From the NCBI GenBank assembly GCA_947489665.1, contig CANLEH010000003.1, positions 124,001 through 188,000 on the forward strand: a DNA stretch of 64,000 nucleotides. The letters run 5' to 3'. Every line of letters begins with the position of its first letter. Position 1 is the stretch's first letter. Position numbers and translations under genes: made by a program. This document shows positions 1 to 9,263 of this stretch, piece by piece. Under the pieces are notes generated by a model. That model was not told where the DNA came from. It ran no database searches and was given only the letters and a program-made list of their open reading frames with translations. This stretch comes from an uncultured Roseicyclus sp. (lineage in GTDB: Bacteria; Pseudomonadota; Alphaproteobacteria; Rhodobacterales; Rhodobacteraceae).

Positions 1-1
1 T

Positions 2-1045
2 CGCCTCGTCAAGGCGCAGCTGGCGCTTGAGAAAGATTACGAAACACATCGCGACTACGAGACGCGCTACCGGGTCATCATGGAAGCCGCGCGGGATGCG
101 TTGGTTCTAGTCGACGTTGGAACCGGTCGCATTGTCGATCTGAATTCCTCGGCGGCGCAAATACTTGGCGCTGAGACGGAAACGCTGACCGGATCAGCCT
201 TCACGCAGGAATTCGAAGGCAAGCGACGCGGCGAGTTTATCGAAGGGCTTGTCCTTGCCGCGGGCGATGAGACCGCGCGCTCGGTCACTGTGCAAACGCG
301 CCGCTCCGAAGCGGAAGTTGTGTTGCACCCGATGGTGTTCCGGGCGGCTGGCGACAAAACCCTTCTTTGCCGAATCGAGACGGCAGGAAATTCGGAGTCC
401 GTCGCCGCCGAGCTGAGCCAGGTTCTGTCCGCGCTATATCGGGATGGGGCCGACGCCGTTGTCTTTACCGATGCCCATGGCGTGATCCGATCGGCAAATG
501 ATGCCTTCCTTGGTCTGTGTGATGCGGGCCAGCTTGCCGATGTGAAGGGTAAGTCGCTTGGCGATTTCCTTGCGCGCGGATCGGTCGACCTGAAGGTGCT
601 GATCGACAATGCAGCGCGCAACAAGAAGATGCGTTTGTATTCCACGCGGCTGGAAGGTGAGTTTGGCTCACAGCTTTCGGTCGAAATGTCCGCGACGCAC
701 TTAAGTGCAGCAGGTCGTGCCGGATTTGCGTTCATCATCCGGGATACGAGCCGGATGGAGGTTGTGCGCGAACCGATCAGCGCCCTTCCGGGGCCTGCCC
801 CGATGTCTGACGATGCGATGCGCAATGTCATGGATCTTGTGGGCTCCGCTCCATTGAAAGACATCGTTTCCGCCACGACGGATGTGGTCGAAAAGATGTG
901 CATCGAGACGGCGGTGGAACTGACGGACAACAACCGTGTCGCCGCGGCCGAGATGTTGGGTCTTTCACGTCAATCGCTTTACGTGAAGCTGCGGAAATAT
1001 GGGCTTCTGGCGAAGAACGACAGCTCGTCCAGCGATCAAGCGTAA
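2..1045 (+). CDS. ppsR: Transcriptional repressor PpsR/CrtJ (5'-truncated)
   Basis: This is the C-terminal ~347 residues of the aerobic, redox- and light-responsive repressor of photosynthesis genes. The frame is open from base 2, so the true start lies outside the window; the ATG at 80 is internal. Visible parts are a Q-linker/PAS region, a second PAS domain (around TDAHGVIRSANDAF) and a C-terminal Fis-type helix-turn-helix (NRVAAAEMLGLSRQSLYVKL). The cysteine just before the HTH (EKMCIETA), which in Rhodobacter PpsR/CrtJ takes part in redox control, is kept, and so is a cysteine in the inter-PAS segment (LLCRIE). Family knowledge: it binds TGT-N12-ACA palindromes and represses bch, crt and puc genes under oxygen. 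Such palindromes occur upstream of bchG, bchC and crtE/crtD in this window. The next gene is bchG in the same direction, as in Rhodobacter. Confidence 0.95.
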   Translation, partial: RLVKAQLALEKDYETHRDYETRYRVIMEAARDALVLVDVGTGRIVDLNSSAAQILGAETETLTGSAFTQEFEGKRRGEFIEGLVLAAGDETARSVTVQTRRSEAEVVLHPMVFRAAGDKTLLCRIETAGNSESVAAELSQVLSALYRDGADAVVFTDAHGVIRSANDAFLGLCDAGQLADVKGKSLGDFLARGSVDLKVLIDNAARNKKMRLYSTRLEGEFGSQLSVEMSATHLSAAGRAGFAFIIRDTSRMEVVREPISALPGPAPMSDDAMRNVMDLVGSAPLKDIVSATTDVVEKMCIETAVELTDNNRVAAAEMLGLSRQSLYVKLRKYGLLAKNDSSSSDQA

Positions 1046-1075
1046 ACCTGCCTTTACACTTGCCGACTCGTAAGG

Positions 1076-1093
1076 TGTCAGCTTAAGCTGACA
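1076..1093. promoter_or_regulatory. PpsR operator upstream of bchG
   Basis: TGTCAGCTTAAGCTGACA is a perfect 18-bp palindrome that fits TGT-N12-ACA, the established PpsR/CrtJ site. Its right edge is only 2 bp from the ATG of bchG at 1096, so it occupies the place where a ribosome binding site would normally lie. A weak TTGCCG/TTAAGC promoter (1061-1066 and about 1083-1088) overlaps it. Repressor binding should block bchG-lhaA-bchP-idi transcription. Confidence 0.85.
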
Positions 1094-1095
1094 CT

Positions 1096-2007
1096 ATGAG
1101 TGTAACGACCGACCTCAATACATCGGAAACGCCCCGCACGTTGCCCGAACCACGGGCCGTTCTGACGCTTCTGAAGCCCATCACATGGTTTCCGCCGATG
1201 TGGGCGTATCTTTGCGGCGCAGTCTCCGCCGGCGTTGCGCCGTCCGGGCATTGGCTGGTGCTGGGGTTGGGCGTGGTTTTGGCCGGTCCGGTTGTGTGCG
1301 GGATGAGCCAGGCGGCGAATGATTGGTGTGACCGCCATGTCGATGCCATTAACGAGCCGAACCGCCCGATCCCATCGGGCCGCATTCCGGGTCGCTGGGG
1401 TCTGTGGATCGCGCTGATCATGTCGGTCTTTGCAGCCTTGCTTGGTCTGGTGCTTGGTCCTTGGGGCTTTGGCGCGACGCTTGTCGCCATCGCCGCCGCA
1501 TGGGCCTATTCGGTGGAGCCGATCCGCATGAAGCGGTCGGGCTGGTGGGGGCCGGGATTGGTCGGCCTGTCCTACGAGAGCCTGCCTTGGTTCACGGGTG
1601 CTGCCGTGTTGTCCGCTGGCGCGCCGTCCTGGCCTGTGATCATCGTCGCGCTGCTTTATGGCATTGGCGCGCACGGGATCATGACGTTGAATGATTTCAA
1701 GGCGTTGGAGGGGGATCGCCAGATGGGCGTGAACTCCCTTCCCGTCACGATGGGGCCGGAGCGGGCCGCGAAGCTGGCCTGCGTGGTTATGGCCGTGCCG
1801 CAGATCATTGTGATCGGGCTCCTGGTTTACTGGTCCCTGCCCTTCTATGCGCTTGCCATTGGTGTCTCGCTGGCCCTGCAACTGGCCGCGATGCGCGTAA
1901 TGCTGCGCGATCCGAAGGGCAAGGCGCCCTGGTATAATGGCACCGGCGTCACGCTGTACGTGCTTGGCATGATGGTCACGGCCGTCGCAATTCGGGGGCT
2001 GTCATGA
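1096..2007 (+). CDS. bchG: Bacteriochlorophyll synthase (geranylgeranyl/phytyl transferase)
   Basis: This 303-aa integral membrane prenyltransferase of the UbiA family esterifies bacteriochlorophyllide a with a C20 prenyl diphosphate, the last main step of bacteriochlorophyll a synthesis. The first Asp-rich Mg-binding motif is visible as NDWCDRHVDAINEPNRPI, and the second as NDFKALEGDRQMG near residue 200. Seven to nine hydrophobic segments are apparent. The start gives MSVTTDL, close to Rhodobacter BchG (MSV...). There is no Shine-Dalgarno sequence, because the PpsR palindrome ends just before the ATG; the transcript may be leaderless. It overlaps the following transporter gene by ATGA, so the downstream genes are probably translationally coupled. 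Confidence 0.96.
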   Translation: MSVTTDLNTSETPRTLPEPRAVLTLLKPITWFPPMWAYLCGAVSAGVAPSGHWLVLGLGVVLAGPVVCGMSQAANDWCDRHVDAINEPNRPIPSGRIPGRWGLWIALIMSVFAALLGLVLGPWGFGATLVAIAAAWAYSVEPIRMKRSGWWGPGLVGLSYESLPWFTGAAVLSAGAPSWPVIIVALLYGIGAHGIMTLNDFKALEGDRQMGVNSLPVTMGPERAAKLACVVMAVPQIIVIGLLVYWSLPFYALAIGVSLALQLAAMRVMLRDPKGKAPWYNGTGVTLYVLGMMVTAVAIRGLS

Positions 2008-3254
2008 CCCTGGGCTGGGGCGGCATCGCGCGGCTTTGCTTGTGCAACATGGCCATCGGTGGCCTCGCCGCGCTGCCTGTGAACCTGTTCAATCGGCTGA
2101 TGACGGTGGAGCTGTCTTGGCCTGCCCTTCTACCCGGTCTGCTGGTGGCTCTGCATTACGGCGTGCAAATGACGCGGCCGTATTGGGGGCACCGCTCGGA
2201 CGCGAAGGGGGGGCGGACGCCGTTCATCCTTGGTGGGATTGCCGCTGTTGGCCTTGGTCTTGTGCTGACCGCATATGGGATCGCGCAGTTGACTGGCACG
2301 GTGGCTTTGGTGGTCTGGATCATCGCCTATGCGTTAATTGGGCTTGGCATTGGGGCGGCGGGAACATCCTTCCTTGCGTTGCTGGCGACCGCTGCGCCGG
2401 ATCATCGAAAGCCTGCTGCGGCAACCTTCGCTTGGCTGACACTGATTTTCGGGGCGATCATTGCCTCAATCGGGACCGGCATCGCGCTTGAGCCCTATTC
2501 ACCGGAACGATTGCTGGCGGTTGTGCCCGTGGTGGCACTTGTGTGTTTGGCGCTGGCCTGGGTTGCGACGGTGGGTGTGGAAGCCCGTATCGGGGCGGTC
2601 CCTGCCCCGGATGAACCTGAGCTTGGACCCGCTTTGCGTGCCACATGGGCCGATCCGGCTGCGCGTGCGTTTACCGGATTTGTCTTCCTCTCGATCCTCG
2701 CCTTCTACCTGAGCGAGTTGGTGTTGGAGCCATTTGCCGGCCATGTTCACGGGCTGCCGCCCGAGGATTCCACCAAACTCAGCGGCGGCAAAGACGGCGC
2801 CGCGTTGTTGGGAATGCTTCTGGCGGGGGGGCTGAGCCAGTTCCGCATTGGATCGCTTCGGATTTGGGCAATGGTCGGCTGCGTCGTTTCCGCCGTGGGC
2901 CTGATCGGTCTTGGTATGGGTTTGAATTTGCTGACCTTCACGGTCGTGCTTGGCCTCGGCAACGGGTTGTTCGTTGTGGGGGCCATCGGCTCCATGATGC
3001 GGCTTGCCTCAGAACGCCAAGGCGCTGCAGGCACGCGCATGGGCGTCTTTGGCGCGGCGCAGGCCGTGGCCGCCGGCCTTGCCGGGCTGATCGCCACCGG
3101 CATCCTTGATATCGCACGCCTCGCGCTACCCACACAAACCGCTTACGCCACGGTCTTCGGGCTTGAGGCGATCCTGTTCCTTGCCGCAGCACTTGTCGCT
3201 GGCCGGCTTCTTCATGCACGGCCCTCAGAGCCTCAGCTACAACCGGGAGAGTAA
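2004..3254 (+). CDS. PucC/LhaA-family (BCD family) MFS transporter
   Basis: This 416-aa protein has about 12 transmembrane segments and belongs to the bacteriochlorophyll delivery family of the major facilitator superfamily (PucC, LhaA, Orf428). The early MTRPYWGHRSD segment, in the cytoplasmic loop between helices 2 and 3, is typical. Its position between bchG and bchP matches orf428 of Rhodobacter. Family members are needed for assembly of light-harvesting complexes, possibly by delivering pigment; which complex this copy serves cannot be read from sequence. It overlaps bchG by ATGA. No pucBA genes are in this window, so a role with LH1 or with BchG/BchP is the simplest inference. Confidence 0.9.
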   Translation: MTLGWGGIARLCLCNMAIGGLAALPVNLFNRLMTVELSWPALLPGLLVALHYGVQMTRPYWGHRSDAKGGRTPFILGGIAAVGLGLVLTAYGIAQLTGTVALVVWIIAYALIGLGIGAAGTSFLALLATAAPDHRKPAAATFAWLTLIFGAIIASIGTGIALEPYSPERLLAVVPVVALVCLALAWVATVGVEARIGAVPAPDEPELGPALRATWADPAARAFTGFVFLSILAFYLSELVLEPFAGHVHGLPPEDSTKLSGGKDGAALLGMLLAGGLSQFRIGSLRIWAMVGCVVSAVGLIGLGMGLNLLTFTVVLGLGNGLFVVGAIGSMMRLASERQGAAGTRMGVFGAAQAVAAGLAGLIATGILDIARLALPTQTAYATVFGLEAILFLAAALVAGRLLHARPSEPQLQPGE

Positions 3255-3256
3255 CC

Positions 3257-4438
3257 ATGATCTATGACGCCATTGTCGTGGGCGGCGGGCCATCGGGCGC
3301 CACCGCAGCCGAAGATCTGGCACGCTCGGGCCATACGGTCGCGTTCATCGATCGTGCCGGGCGGATCAAGCCCTGTGGCGGGGCTATTCCCCCGCGCCTG
3401 ATCCAGGATTTTTTCATTCCAGATGAACAGCTTGTGGCGAAAATCACCACGGCACGGATGATCTCTCCAACCAAGCGCAAGGTCGATATTCCGATTGAGA
3501 ACGGCTTTGTCGGGATGGTGGATCGCGAGCATTTCGATGAATTCCTGCGCGACCGTGCGGCTTTGGCCGGGGCGGATCGGCGGACGGGTACGTTTACCAA
3601 GATCGCCCGTGATGAAAGCGGCACCCATGTGCATTACCGCGACAAGGAAAGCGGTGACGAGAAGGTTCTGACCGGCAAGATCGTGATCGGCGCCGATGGG
3701 GCCCGATCGAACGTGGCGCGTGCCGAAGTCGAGGGTGGGGACAAGATCCCCTATGTCATTGCTTATCATGAGATAATCGAGAGCCCCGGACCGCGTGGGG
3801 AGTATCATCCAGACCGCTGTGACGTGATCTATGACGGTGCGATTTCGCCCGATTTCTACGGCTGGGTTTTCCCGCATGGAAATTCCGCGAGTGTCGGGAT
3901 GGGCTCGCTCGTGAAGGACGTGGATCTAAAACAGGCGACGGCGGCTTTGCGCGTTTCGGCAGGCCTTGATGACTGCAAGACGATCCGCAAGGAAGGTGCG
4001 CCAATTCCGCTAAAGCCTTTGGATCGTTGGGATAATGGCAAGGACGTGGTGCTGGCCGGGGATGCGGCGGGTGTTGTCGCACCATCATCGGGTGAAGGCA
4101 TTTACTACGCGATGGTCGGTGGGCGCGTGGCGGCGACTGCTGCGGCGGCCTGTTTGCAGAGCGGGCGCGTCAAGGATCTACAGCTCGCGCGGAAGCTGTT
4201 CATGCGGGAACATAAGAGCGTTTTCAAAGTGTTAGGCGCGATGCAGAACGCCTATTACAAGTCCGACGAACGCCGCGAACGGTTCGTGAGCCTGTGCCAT
4301 GACATCGACGTGCAGCGCCTGACGTTCGAGGCCTATATGAACAAGAAGCTGGTCAAGGCGCGACCCTTGGCGCATATCAAGATTGGTATCAAAAATCTGG
4401 CACATTTGACCGGAATCGTGAGCGCAACACGGGCATGA
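3257..4438 (+). CDS. bchP: Geranylgeranyl reductase
   Basis: This 393-aa flavoprotein reduces three double bonds of the geranylgeranyl group to phytyl on bacteriochlorophyll or on the free diphosphate, using NADPH. The N-terminal Rossmann FAD motif is VVGGGPSGATAAEDLA, followed by the GGAIPPRL segment characteristic of the family. The second FAD contact is VLAGDAAGVVAPSSGEG near residue 265. The length agrees with Rhodobacter BchP (about 390 aa). The gene starts 2 bp after the transporter stop, and its TGA overlaps the idi ATG, so the four genes bchG-transporter-bchP-idi read as one operon. Confidence 0.96.
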   Translation: MIYDAIVVGGGPSGATAAEDLARSGHTVAFIDRAGRIKPCGGAIPPRLIQDFFIPDEQLVAKITTARMISPTKRKVDIPIENGFVGMVDREHFDEFLRDRAALAGADRRTGTFTKIARDESGTHVHYRDKESGDEKVLTGKIVIGADGARSNVARAEVEGGDKIPYVIAYHEIIESPGPRGEYHPDRCDVIYDGAISPDFYGWVFPHGNSASVGMGSLVKDVDLKQATAALRVSAGLDDCKTIRKEGAPIPLKPLDRWDNGKDVVLAGDAAGVVAPSSGEGIYYAMVGGRVAATAAAACLQSGRVKDLQLARKLFMREHKSVFKVLGAMQNAYYKSDERRERFVSLCHDIDVQRLTFEAYMNKKLVKARPLAHIKIGIKNLAHLTGIVSATRA

Positions 4439-4962
4439 CTATTCATATTCCGACATGGGTGGATGGCACCCTTCAGCCGGTTGAGAAGCTGGAGGCGCAT
4501 CAGCGCGGGCTGCGGCACAAGGCGATTTCGGTGTTCATCCTGCGCGATGGCAAAGTGCTGCTACAACGGCGGGCTTTGCACAAGTATCACACGCCCGGGC
4601 TTTGGGCGAATGCGTGCTGCACGCATCCCTATTGGGAGGAAGACGCGCTGACTTGCGCGACGCGGCGGTTGGACGAAGAGCTTGGAATCAAAGGGATTTC
4701 CCTCGATTTCCGCGATACGGTCGAGTACCGCGCCGATGTGGGTGGCGGGTTGATCGAGCATGAGGTTGTGGACATTTTCGTGGGTGAAATGCCTGCTGGC
4801 GTTGAGCCCGTGATGAACCCCGATGAGGTGATGGACACGATCTGGACGCCGCTGGACGGGCTTGCGGAAGAGGTTCTGCGCGCGCCGGATACATTCACGC
4901 CGTGGTTGCAGATTTACCTGCGGGAACATGCGGGCGTGATCTTTGAAACTGCGTCCAGCTGA
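4435..4962 (+). CDS. idi: Isopentenyl-diphosphate delta-isomerase
   Basis: This 175-aa type 1 (Nudix-fold) isomerase interconverts IPP and DMAPP, supplying the prenyl chain for BchG and the starter for CrtE. Diagnostic segments are the active-site cysteine in ANACCTHPYW and the glutamate region RRLDEELGI. It ends the bchG operon, the place of orf176/idi in the Rhodobacter cluster. It overlaps bchP by ATGA. The stop codon lies inside the first of several CGTTCA-NN-TGAACG palindromes. Confidence 0.95.
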   Translation: MTIHIPTWVDGTLQPVEKLEAHQRGLRHKAISVFILRDGKVLLQRRALHKYHTPGLWANACCTHPYWEEDALTCATRRLDEELGIKGISLDFRDTVEYRADVGGGLIEHEVVDIFVGEMPAGVEPVMNPDEVMDTIWTPLDGLAEEVLRAPDTFTPWLQIYLREHAGVIFETASS

Positions 4963-5065
4963 ACGGATATGCGTTCAATTGAACGCTCTTTCCACAGAAA
5001 ATGCGTTCATCTGAGCAGAGTTTCTGCTGTGTGATGAGTCAGCGCGAGATCTGCTCAGGTGAACG
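4952..5065. repeat. Inverted-repeat cluster in the idi/dxs convergent gap
   Basis: The gap holds a cluster of CGTTCANNTGAACG-like palindromes. Copy 1 at 4952-4965 has one mismatch and covers the idi stop. Copy 2 at 4971-4986, GCGTTCAATTGAACGC, is a perfect 16-bp palindrome. A split copy follows: CGTTCATCTGAGCAGA (5004-5019) and TCTGCTCAGGTGAACG (5050-5065) are complementary over 16 bp with one mismatch, enclosing a 30-nt loop. Because idi and dxs converge here, a bidirectional transcription end is the simplest reading, but no T-tract follows and a protein-binding role is possible. Confidence 0.6.
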
Positions 5066-5079
5066 GGTTTCGACCCGGC

Positions 5080-6996
5080 TCAGGCGCGAGATTTCTCTTC
5101 GAATTGACCGACTGTGACACCCAGCGCATCAAGCGCCTGGGTGGCGATGTCATCGGCGGTCAGGCCCGCATCGGCGTACATATCGGCGGGGCTCGCTTGA
5201 TCAATGAAACGGTCCGGCAGATGCATCGTGCGGACGGCGCAGCGGCCGTTGAGTTGGCCGGTGGCGGCGAGATGGTGGAGGACGATGCCGCCAAAGCCGA
5301 GGGTCGCGCCCTGCTCAACGGTGATGAGCGCATTGTGGTTTGCCATGAGGCCGTCCACCAGTTCGGTGTCGAGCGGTTTGGCGAAGCGGGCATCGGCGAT
5401 GGTGACGGAGAGGCCGCGAGCCTCCAACGCGCGGGCGGCGTCTTTCGCTTCTTCGAGATGCGCGCCGAGGGAGAGGAGGGCGATGTCGCTACCTTCCTGA
5501 AGGATGCGGCCTTTGCCGATTGGCAGGACTTCCCCGGTTTCGGGCATGTCGACCCCTGTGCCTTCGCCGCGCGGGTAGCGCAGGGCGACGGGGCCATCAT
5601 CATGGGCGGCGGCGGTGGCGAGCATGTGAACCAGCTCGGCCTCATCGGCGCAGGCCATCACCGTCATGTTGGGAAGTGCTGCGAGGTAGCCGATGTCGAA
5701 GGCGCCGGCGTGGGTCGGACCATCGGCCCCGACAAGGCCCGCGCGGTCGATCATGAAACGGACGGGTAGGTTTTGCAGGGCGACGTCATGGACGACCTGG
5801 TCGTAGCCGCGTTGCAGGAAGCTGGAGTAGATCGCGCAGAAGGGTTTGAGGCCGCCAGCGGCCATGCCTGCGCTGAACGTGACCGCGTGTTGTTCGGCGA
5901 TGCCCACGTCAAACACACGGCGTGGCATGGCCTTTTGCATCGTGGCAATGCCGGTGCCGCCGGGCATGGCGGCAGTGACGCCGACGATGCGGTTGTCAGT
6001 CTCTGCCATGCGTAACAGGGTCTTTCCAAACACGCCGGTATAGCTTGGGGCGTTGGGGGCAGATTTCTTTTGCTGACCCGTGGCGACGTCGAATTTTGCA
6101 ACGCCGTGATAGCAATCATCGGACAACTCGGCGGGGCTATACCCTTTGCCCTTCACGGTGACGGCGTGGATCAGGATCGGGCCGTCGGCGCGGGCTTTGG
6201 CGGCGCGCAGCGTGGTGAGCAACTCGCCCATATCGTGGCCGTCGATGGGGCCGACATAGGTGAAGCCCAGATGTTCGAATAGCGTTGCGGAGGGCTGATG
6301 CCCTGTGACGAGTTCCCGGGCGCGTTCGGCACCCTGGCGGATCGGTTCGGGCAGGTGTTGCGCCATGCCATCGGCAATGTCTTTGAGGGTGGCGAGCGGG
6401 CTTTGCAGGTCGGTCAGGTAGCGGGACATGGCACCGACAGGCGGTGCGATGGACATTTCATTGTCGTTTAGGACCACGAAAAGACGTTTGCCGAGGTCGC
6501 CCGCGTTGTTCAGCGCCTCGTACGCCATGCCGGCGGAGATGGAACCGTCGCCGATGACGGCGATGGCGTCGCCCGTGGCCTCACCCAGGTCGCTCGCCAT
6601 GGCGAAGCCGAGGGCGGCAGAGATAGAGGTGGAGGAATGCGCGGCGCCGAAGGGGTCGTATTCGGACTCGGCACGTTTGGTGAAGCCGCTGAGGCCGCCC
6701 TTTTGACGAAGGGTGCGGATCCGGTCACGGCGGCCGGTCAGGATCTTGTGGGGGTAGCATTGGTGGCCCACGTCCCAGACGAGTTTGTCGTAGGGCGTGT
6801 TGAAGACGGCGTGGATAGCGACCGATAGTTCGACGACACCAAGCGATGAGCCCAGATGGCCGCCGGTCTCAGAGACGGCGGAAATCACCTCAGCCCGGAG
6901 CTCATCAGCGCAGGTGGCAAGCTCGGCATCTGTAAGACGGCGCAGGTCAGAGGGATAGACGACGCGGTCGAGGACAGGGGTTTCGGGGCGATCCAT
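5080..6996 (-). CDS. dxs: 1-deoxy-D-xylulose-5-phosphate synthase
   Basis: This 638-aa thiamine-diphosphate enzyme condenses pyruvate and glyceraldehyde 3-phosphate, the entry step of the MEP pathway to IPP. Visible features are the N-terminal [11 protein letters not shown] segment, the ThDP/Mg motif [18 protein letters not shown], and the transketolase pyrimidine-domain segment [15 protein letters not shown]. The start at 6996 has GGAG 8 nt upstream. It is the last gene of the puf transcription unit, about 107 bp after pufC and separated from it by strong hairpins. A dxs gene in the photosynthesis cluster is usual in Rhodobacterales, where extra isoprenoid flux is needed for pigment synthesis. 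Confidence 0.96.
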   Translation of the reverse strand: MDRPETPVLDRVVYPSDLRRLTDAELATCADELRAEVISAVSETGGHLGSSLGVVELSVAIHAVFNTPYDKLVWDVGHQCYPHKILTGRRDRIRTLRQKGGLSGFTKRAESEYDPFGAAHSSTSISAALGFAMASDLGEATGDAIAVIGDGSISAGMAYEALNNAGDLGKRLFVVLNDNEMSIAPPVGAMSRYLTDLQSPLATLKDIADGMAQHLPEPIRQGAERARELVTGHQPSATLFEHLGFTYVGPIDGHDMGELLTTLRAAKARADGPILIHAVTVKGKGYSPAELSDDCYHGVAKFDVATGQQKKSAPNAPSYTGVFGKTLLRMAETDNRIVGVTAAMPGGTGIATMQKAMPRRVFDVGIAEQHAVTFSAGMAAGGLKPFCAIYSSFLQRGYDQVVHDVALQNLPVRFMIDRAGLVGADGPTHAGAFDIGYLAALPNMTVMACADEAELVHMLATAAAHDDGPVALRYPRGEGTGVDMPETGEVLPIGKGRILQEGSDIALLSLGAHLEEAKDAARALEARGLSVTIADARFAKPLDTELVDGLMANHNALITVEQGATLGFGGIVLHHLAATGQLNGRCAVRTMHLPDRFIDQASPADMYADAGLTADDIATQALDALGVTVGQFEEKSRA

Positions 6997-7017
6997 GGGT
7001 CATTCTCCGTCTCTGTT

Positions 7018-7096
7018 GGGCTGTTTAGGCCCTAAACCGGCGGGGTCTGACATCCGCCGGGATCGTCAAACGGCGGCAGGGATATTCCCGCCGCCG
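7018..7096 (-). terminator. Hairpin array downstream of pufC
   Basis: Three inverted repeats lie between pufC and dxs. The strongest, 7071-7096, pairs CGGCGGC with GCCGCCG plus an inner GGGA/TCCC. The second, 7037-7060, pairs CCGGCGG with CCGCCGG across a 10-nt loop. A third, weaker GGGC/GCCC pair spans 7018-7032. Read on the minus strand, each is followed by only a short TTT, so these may act as partial terminators or 3'-end stabilisers that keep dxs expression below that of pufLMC. Confidence 0.6.
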
Positions 7097-7103
7097 CGTT
7101 TTC

Positions 7104-8252
7104 TTATTCCGATGCGGCCTCTTCCCAGGCCGAATAGTCCGGCGGGCCATCGATCACGTTCAGCTCGGGCCAGTTCGCGATCACGTTCAGGCCTTGCAGC
7201 GGCTGCTGATAGCCCTGGTGACACGTGCGGCAGGCGGCCAGAGGCGCGTCGCCATAGACCGGGCCAAGGCGGTTTTCGGGATACACATCCTCAAGCGGGA
7301 GGAGGTAATCCGCGATCATCTCTTGCACCATGATGATGCCAAGCGATGCGGTGCCCCATTGCGGCGTGTTCTGCGCGCCGTCGTAGAAGGCACGGGAGTT
7401 GTGGCAGAAGACACAATTCACACCCAGCGAGTTCGCGATGTAATTCATGAACCCATAGGTCATCTCGGCCTGCTGGATCAGCGGATCACCGGGCTGCTGT
7501 TGCACGCGGCTTTCGAGATCATGCACCGCGATCTGGTTGTACCCGCCGCCTTCCGCTTCCAGCAGGTAGGTTTCCAGATAGGTGGACGGCAGCGACGTGA
7601 AATTCGACGTCATCGTCGCCCGGTTCTGGATCGCGGGCCAGCCTTCGGCGTTGGAATTCACCGGACCAACACGGAACCAGATGTTGTTGGGCACCGGTTG
7701 GCCGCGGTGGCAAGTGTAACAGGTGACGCCGACTTCGTAGTTGGCATTCACATGCGCATCCCAGTTCACGTTGATGTTGCGGGTCATCAGCAGCATGTTC
7801 CGCGCAACGACCTTGGTATAGAGGTCATCGTCGGCATATTCGCCATCCGCCGCATTGGCGTGGCAATAGGCACAGCCTTCTTCCGGCGCGACCCACTGGG
7901 TCATCGCGTTCATCAGGCGGTTAAAGTTGAGATCCGTGAGTTCGCCCAAGACCTGGACGTTTTCATAGATATCGCCGGCCAGTTCTTCGCCCTCTTCCGG
8001 GACCCACGGCTCATCCGTGTAGAAATCGATGACAGTGGGGTCGCCAGCGGCGAGGTCACGGTCGAATTCCTGCACGTGCATGCCGGTGCCACGGGGGCCG
8101 GTCTGCATTGAGCTTGTCGCATAGGGTTGCCCCCAGGCGATGATCATGACGGCGACGAAGATGGCCCCACCCAGAGCCCCCACCGCGATGGCGGGGCCGA
8201 AGATGTTGGTGGGATTGTCATCGTTCCATTTATCGAACCACTTGGGAAACAT
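7104..8252 (-). CDS. pufC: Photosynthetic reaction centre cytochrome c subunit
   Basis: This 382-aa tetraheme cytochrome is bound to the periplasmic face of the reaction centre, where it re-reduces the photo-oxidised special pair. Four heme-binding CXXCH motifs are visible: CAYCH, CYTCH, CVFCH and CRTCH. A single N-terminal hydrophobic helix lies at about residues 18-42; no lipobox cysteine follows it, so it is probably kept as an uncleaved membrane anchor, unlike lipoprotein-type PufC proteins. The gene follows pufM after 3 bp and takes the place that pufX has in Rhodobacter sphaeroides. This arrangement is typical of Roseobacter-clade phototrophs. Confidence 0.97.
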   Translation of the reverse strand: MFPKWFDKWNDDNPTNIFGPAIAVGALGGAIFVAVMIIAWGQPYATSSMQTGPRGTGMHVQEFDRDLAAGDPTVIDFYTDEPWVPEEGEELAGDIYENVQVLGELTDLNFNRLMNAMTQWVAPEEGCAYCHANAADGEYADDDLYTKVVARNMLLMTRNINVNWDAHVNANYEVGVTCYTCHRGQPVPNNIWFRVGPVNSNAEGWPAIQNRATMTSNFTSLPSTYLETYLLEAEGGGYNQIAVHDLESRVQQQPGDPLIQQAEMTYGFMNYIANSLGVNCVFCHNSRAFYDGAQNTPQWGTASLGIIMVQEMIADYLLPLEDVYPENRLGPVYGDAPLAACRTCHQGYQQPLQGLNVIANWPELNVIDGPPDYSAWEEAASE

Positions 8253-8255
8253 CTC

Positions 8256-9263
8256 TTACTCCTCCCCACGGGTCACGCCGCCGAACTCCTCGTATGAGCC
8301 GTAGGCCTCATAGCCGTAGGGTTCGAGGTAGTCGGGGGCGAAGTTGTGTTCCTGGGCCCAGATGAACCAGTTATCCACGACCGTACCGGTCAGAAGGATG
8401 CCGATCCCGCCGGTGATGGGGGTCAGAACCGCGAACCACCAGGCCCAGCGGTGAATGCCTTCCATCGTGGCGTTGAAGCCCATGGTCCAGCGCCAGAACA
8501 GGCCGGCGCGCTCAGACGCCGTGCCGCGGTCGATGATCTGTTCCAGCTCGCGGTCGCCGCCGTAGCGGGAGACGGCGAGGATCGTGGCACCGTGCATCGC
8601 GAAGAGCAGGACGGAGCCGTAGAGGAACACGATCGAAAGCGCGTGGAACGGGTTGTAGTAGAGGTTGCCGTACCGGATCGAGAACGCGGTGGTCCAATCG
8701 AGGTGCGGGAAGATGCCGTACGGCACAGCCTCGGACCAGCTGCCCATAAGGATCGGGCGGAAGAGGCCCAGCACGAGGAACAGCCAGATCGCGGCGAGGA
8801 ACGCCCAGGCGATGTGTTTGCCCATCTGGTGTTGCACCGCCAGAAGGTAGGTCCGCAGCCACCAGAACATCACCGAGATCAGCAGGAAGAAGCTGGAGAT
8901 GATGTACCAGCCGCCATCATTGAGCGGCGGCATGGACAGGCCATGTTCCGGCCCCGGAGGCTCAAGCGCCAGCCAGAAGAGCTGCCGAATAAACTCGGGC
9001 ACAGACCAATCGACCTGGCTGAGCATGTTGAAGCCAACGATGTTGAACCATGCCAGGCCCGTCGCAAGGCTGATCAGACCGGCCCAACCAAGGTAGATGG
9101 GACCAAGCTGTGCATTGCCCAACCAGCCAAGCAGGGTCGAAAATCCGCCGTCGCCGTAGCGCTTGCCGCCAAGGATGTTGTCGTCGGTAAACTCCATCCC
9201 CGCTTCGGGTTCGCCTTGAACCTGCACTTGCGTGAAGATGTTTTGGTATTCGAAGTAGGCCAT
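8256..9263 (-). CDS. pufM: Photosynthetic reaction centre M subunit
   Basis: This 335-aa five-helix membrane protein binds half of the reaction-centre pigments and the QA quinone. Ligand positions known from Rhodobacter are visible: HLDW (accessory BChl side), NPFHAL (special-pair ligand), FAMHGAT, the glutamate in GDRELEQI, and HRWAWWF for the non-heme iron. The ATG overlaps the pufL TAA by one base (TAATG), consistent with translational coupling and a 1:1 ratio with L. The C-terminus is longer than in R. sphaeroides, a common feature when a cytochrome subunit is present. Confidence 0.98.
   Translation of the reverse strand: MAYFEYQNIFTQVQVQGEPEAGMEFTDDNILGGKRYGDGGFSTLLGWLGNAQLGPIYLGWAGLISLATGLAWFNIVGFNMLSQVDWSVPEFIRQLFWLALEPPGPEHGLSMPPLNDGGWYIISSFFLLISVMFWWLRTYLLAVQHQMGKHIAWAFLAAIWLFLVLGLFRPILMGSWSEAVPYGIFPHLDWTTAFSIRYGNLYYNPFHALSIVFLYGSVLLFAMHGATILAVSRYGGDRELEQIIDRGTASERAGLFWRWTMGFNATMEGIHRWAWWFAVLTPITGGIGILLTGTVVDNWFIWAQEHNFAPDYLEPYGYEAYGSYEEFGGVTRGEE

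Noticed and set aside
5059-5769. Plus-strand ORF of 236 aa opposite dxs
   Set aside because: Antisense shadow of dxs; no ribosome site or family motif.
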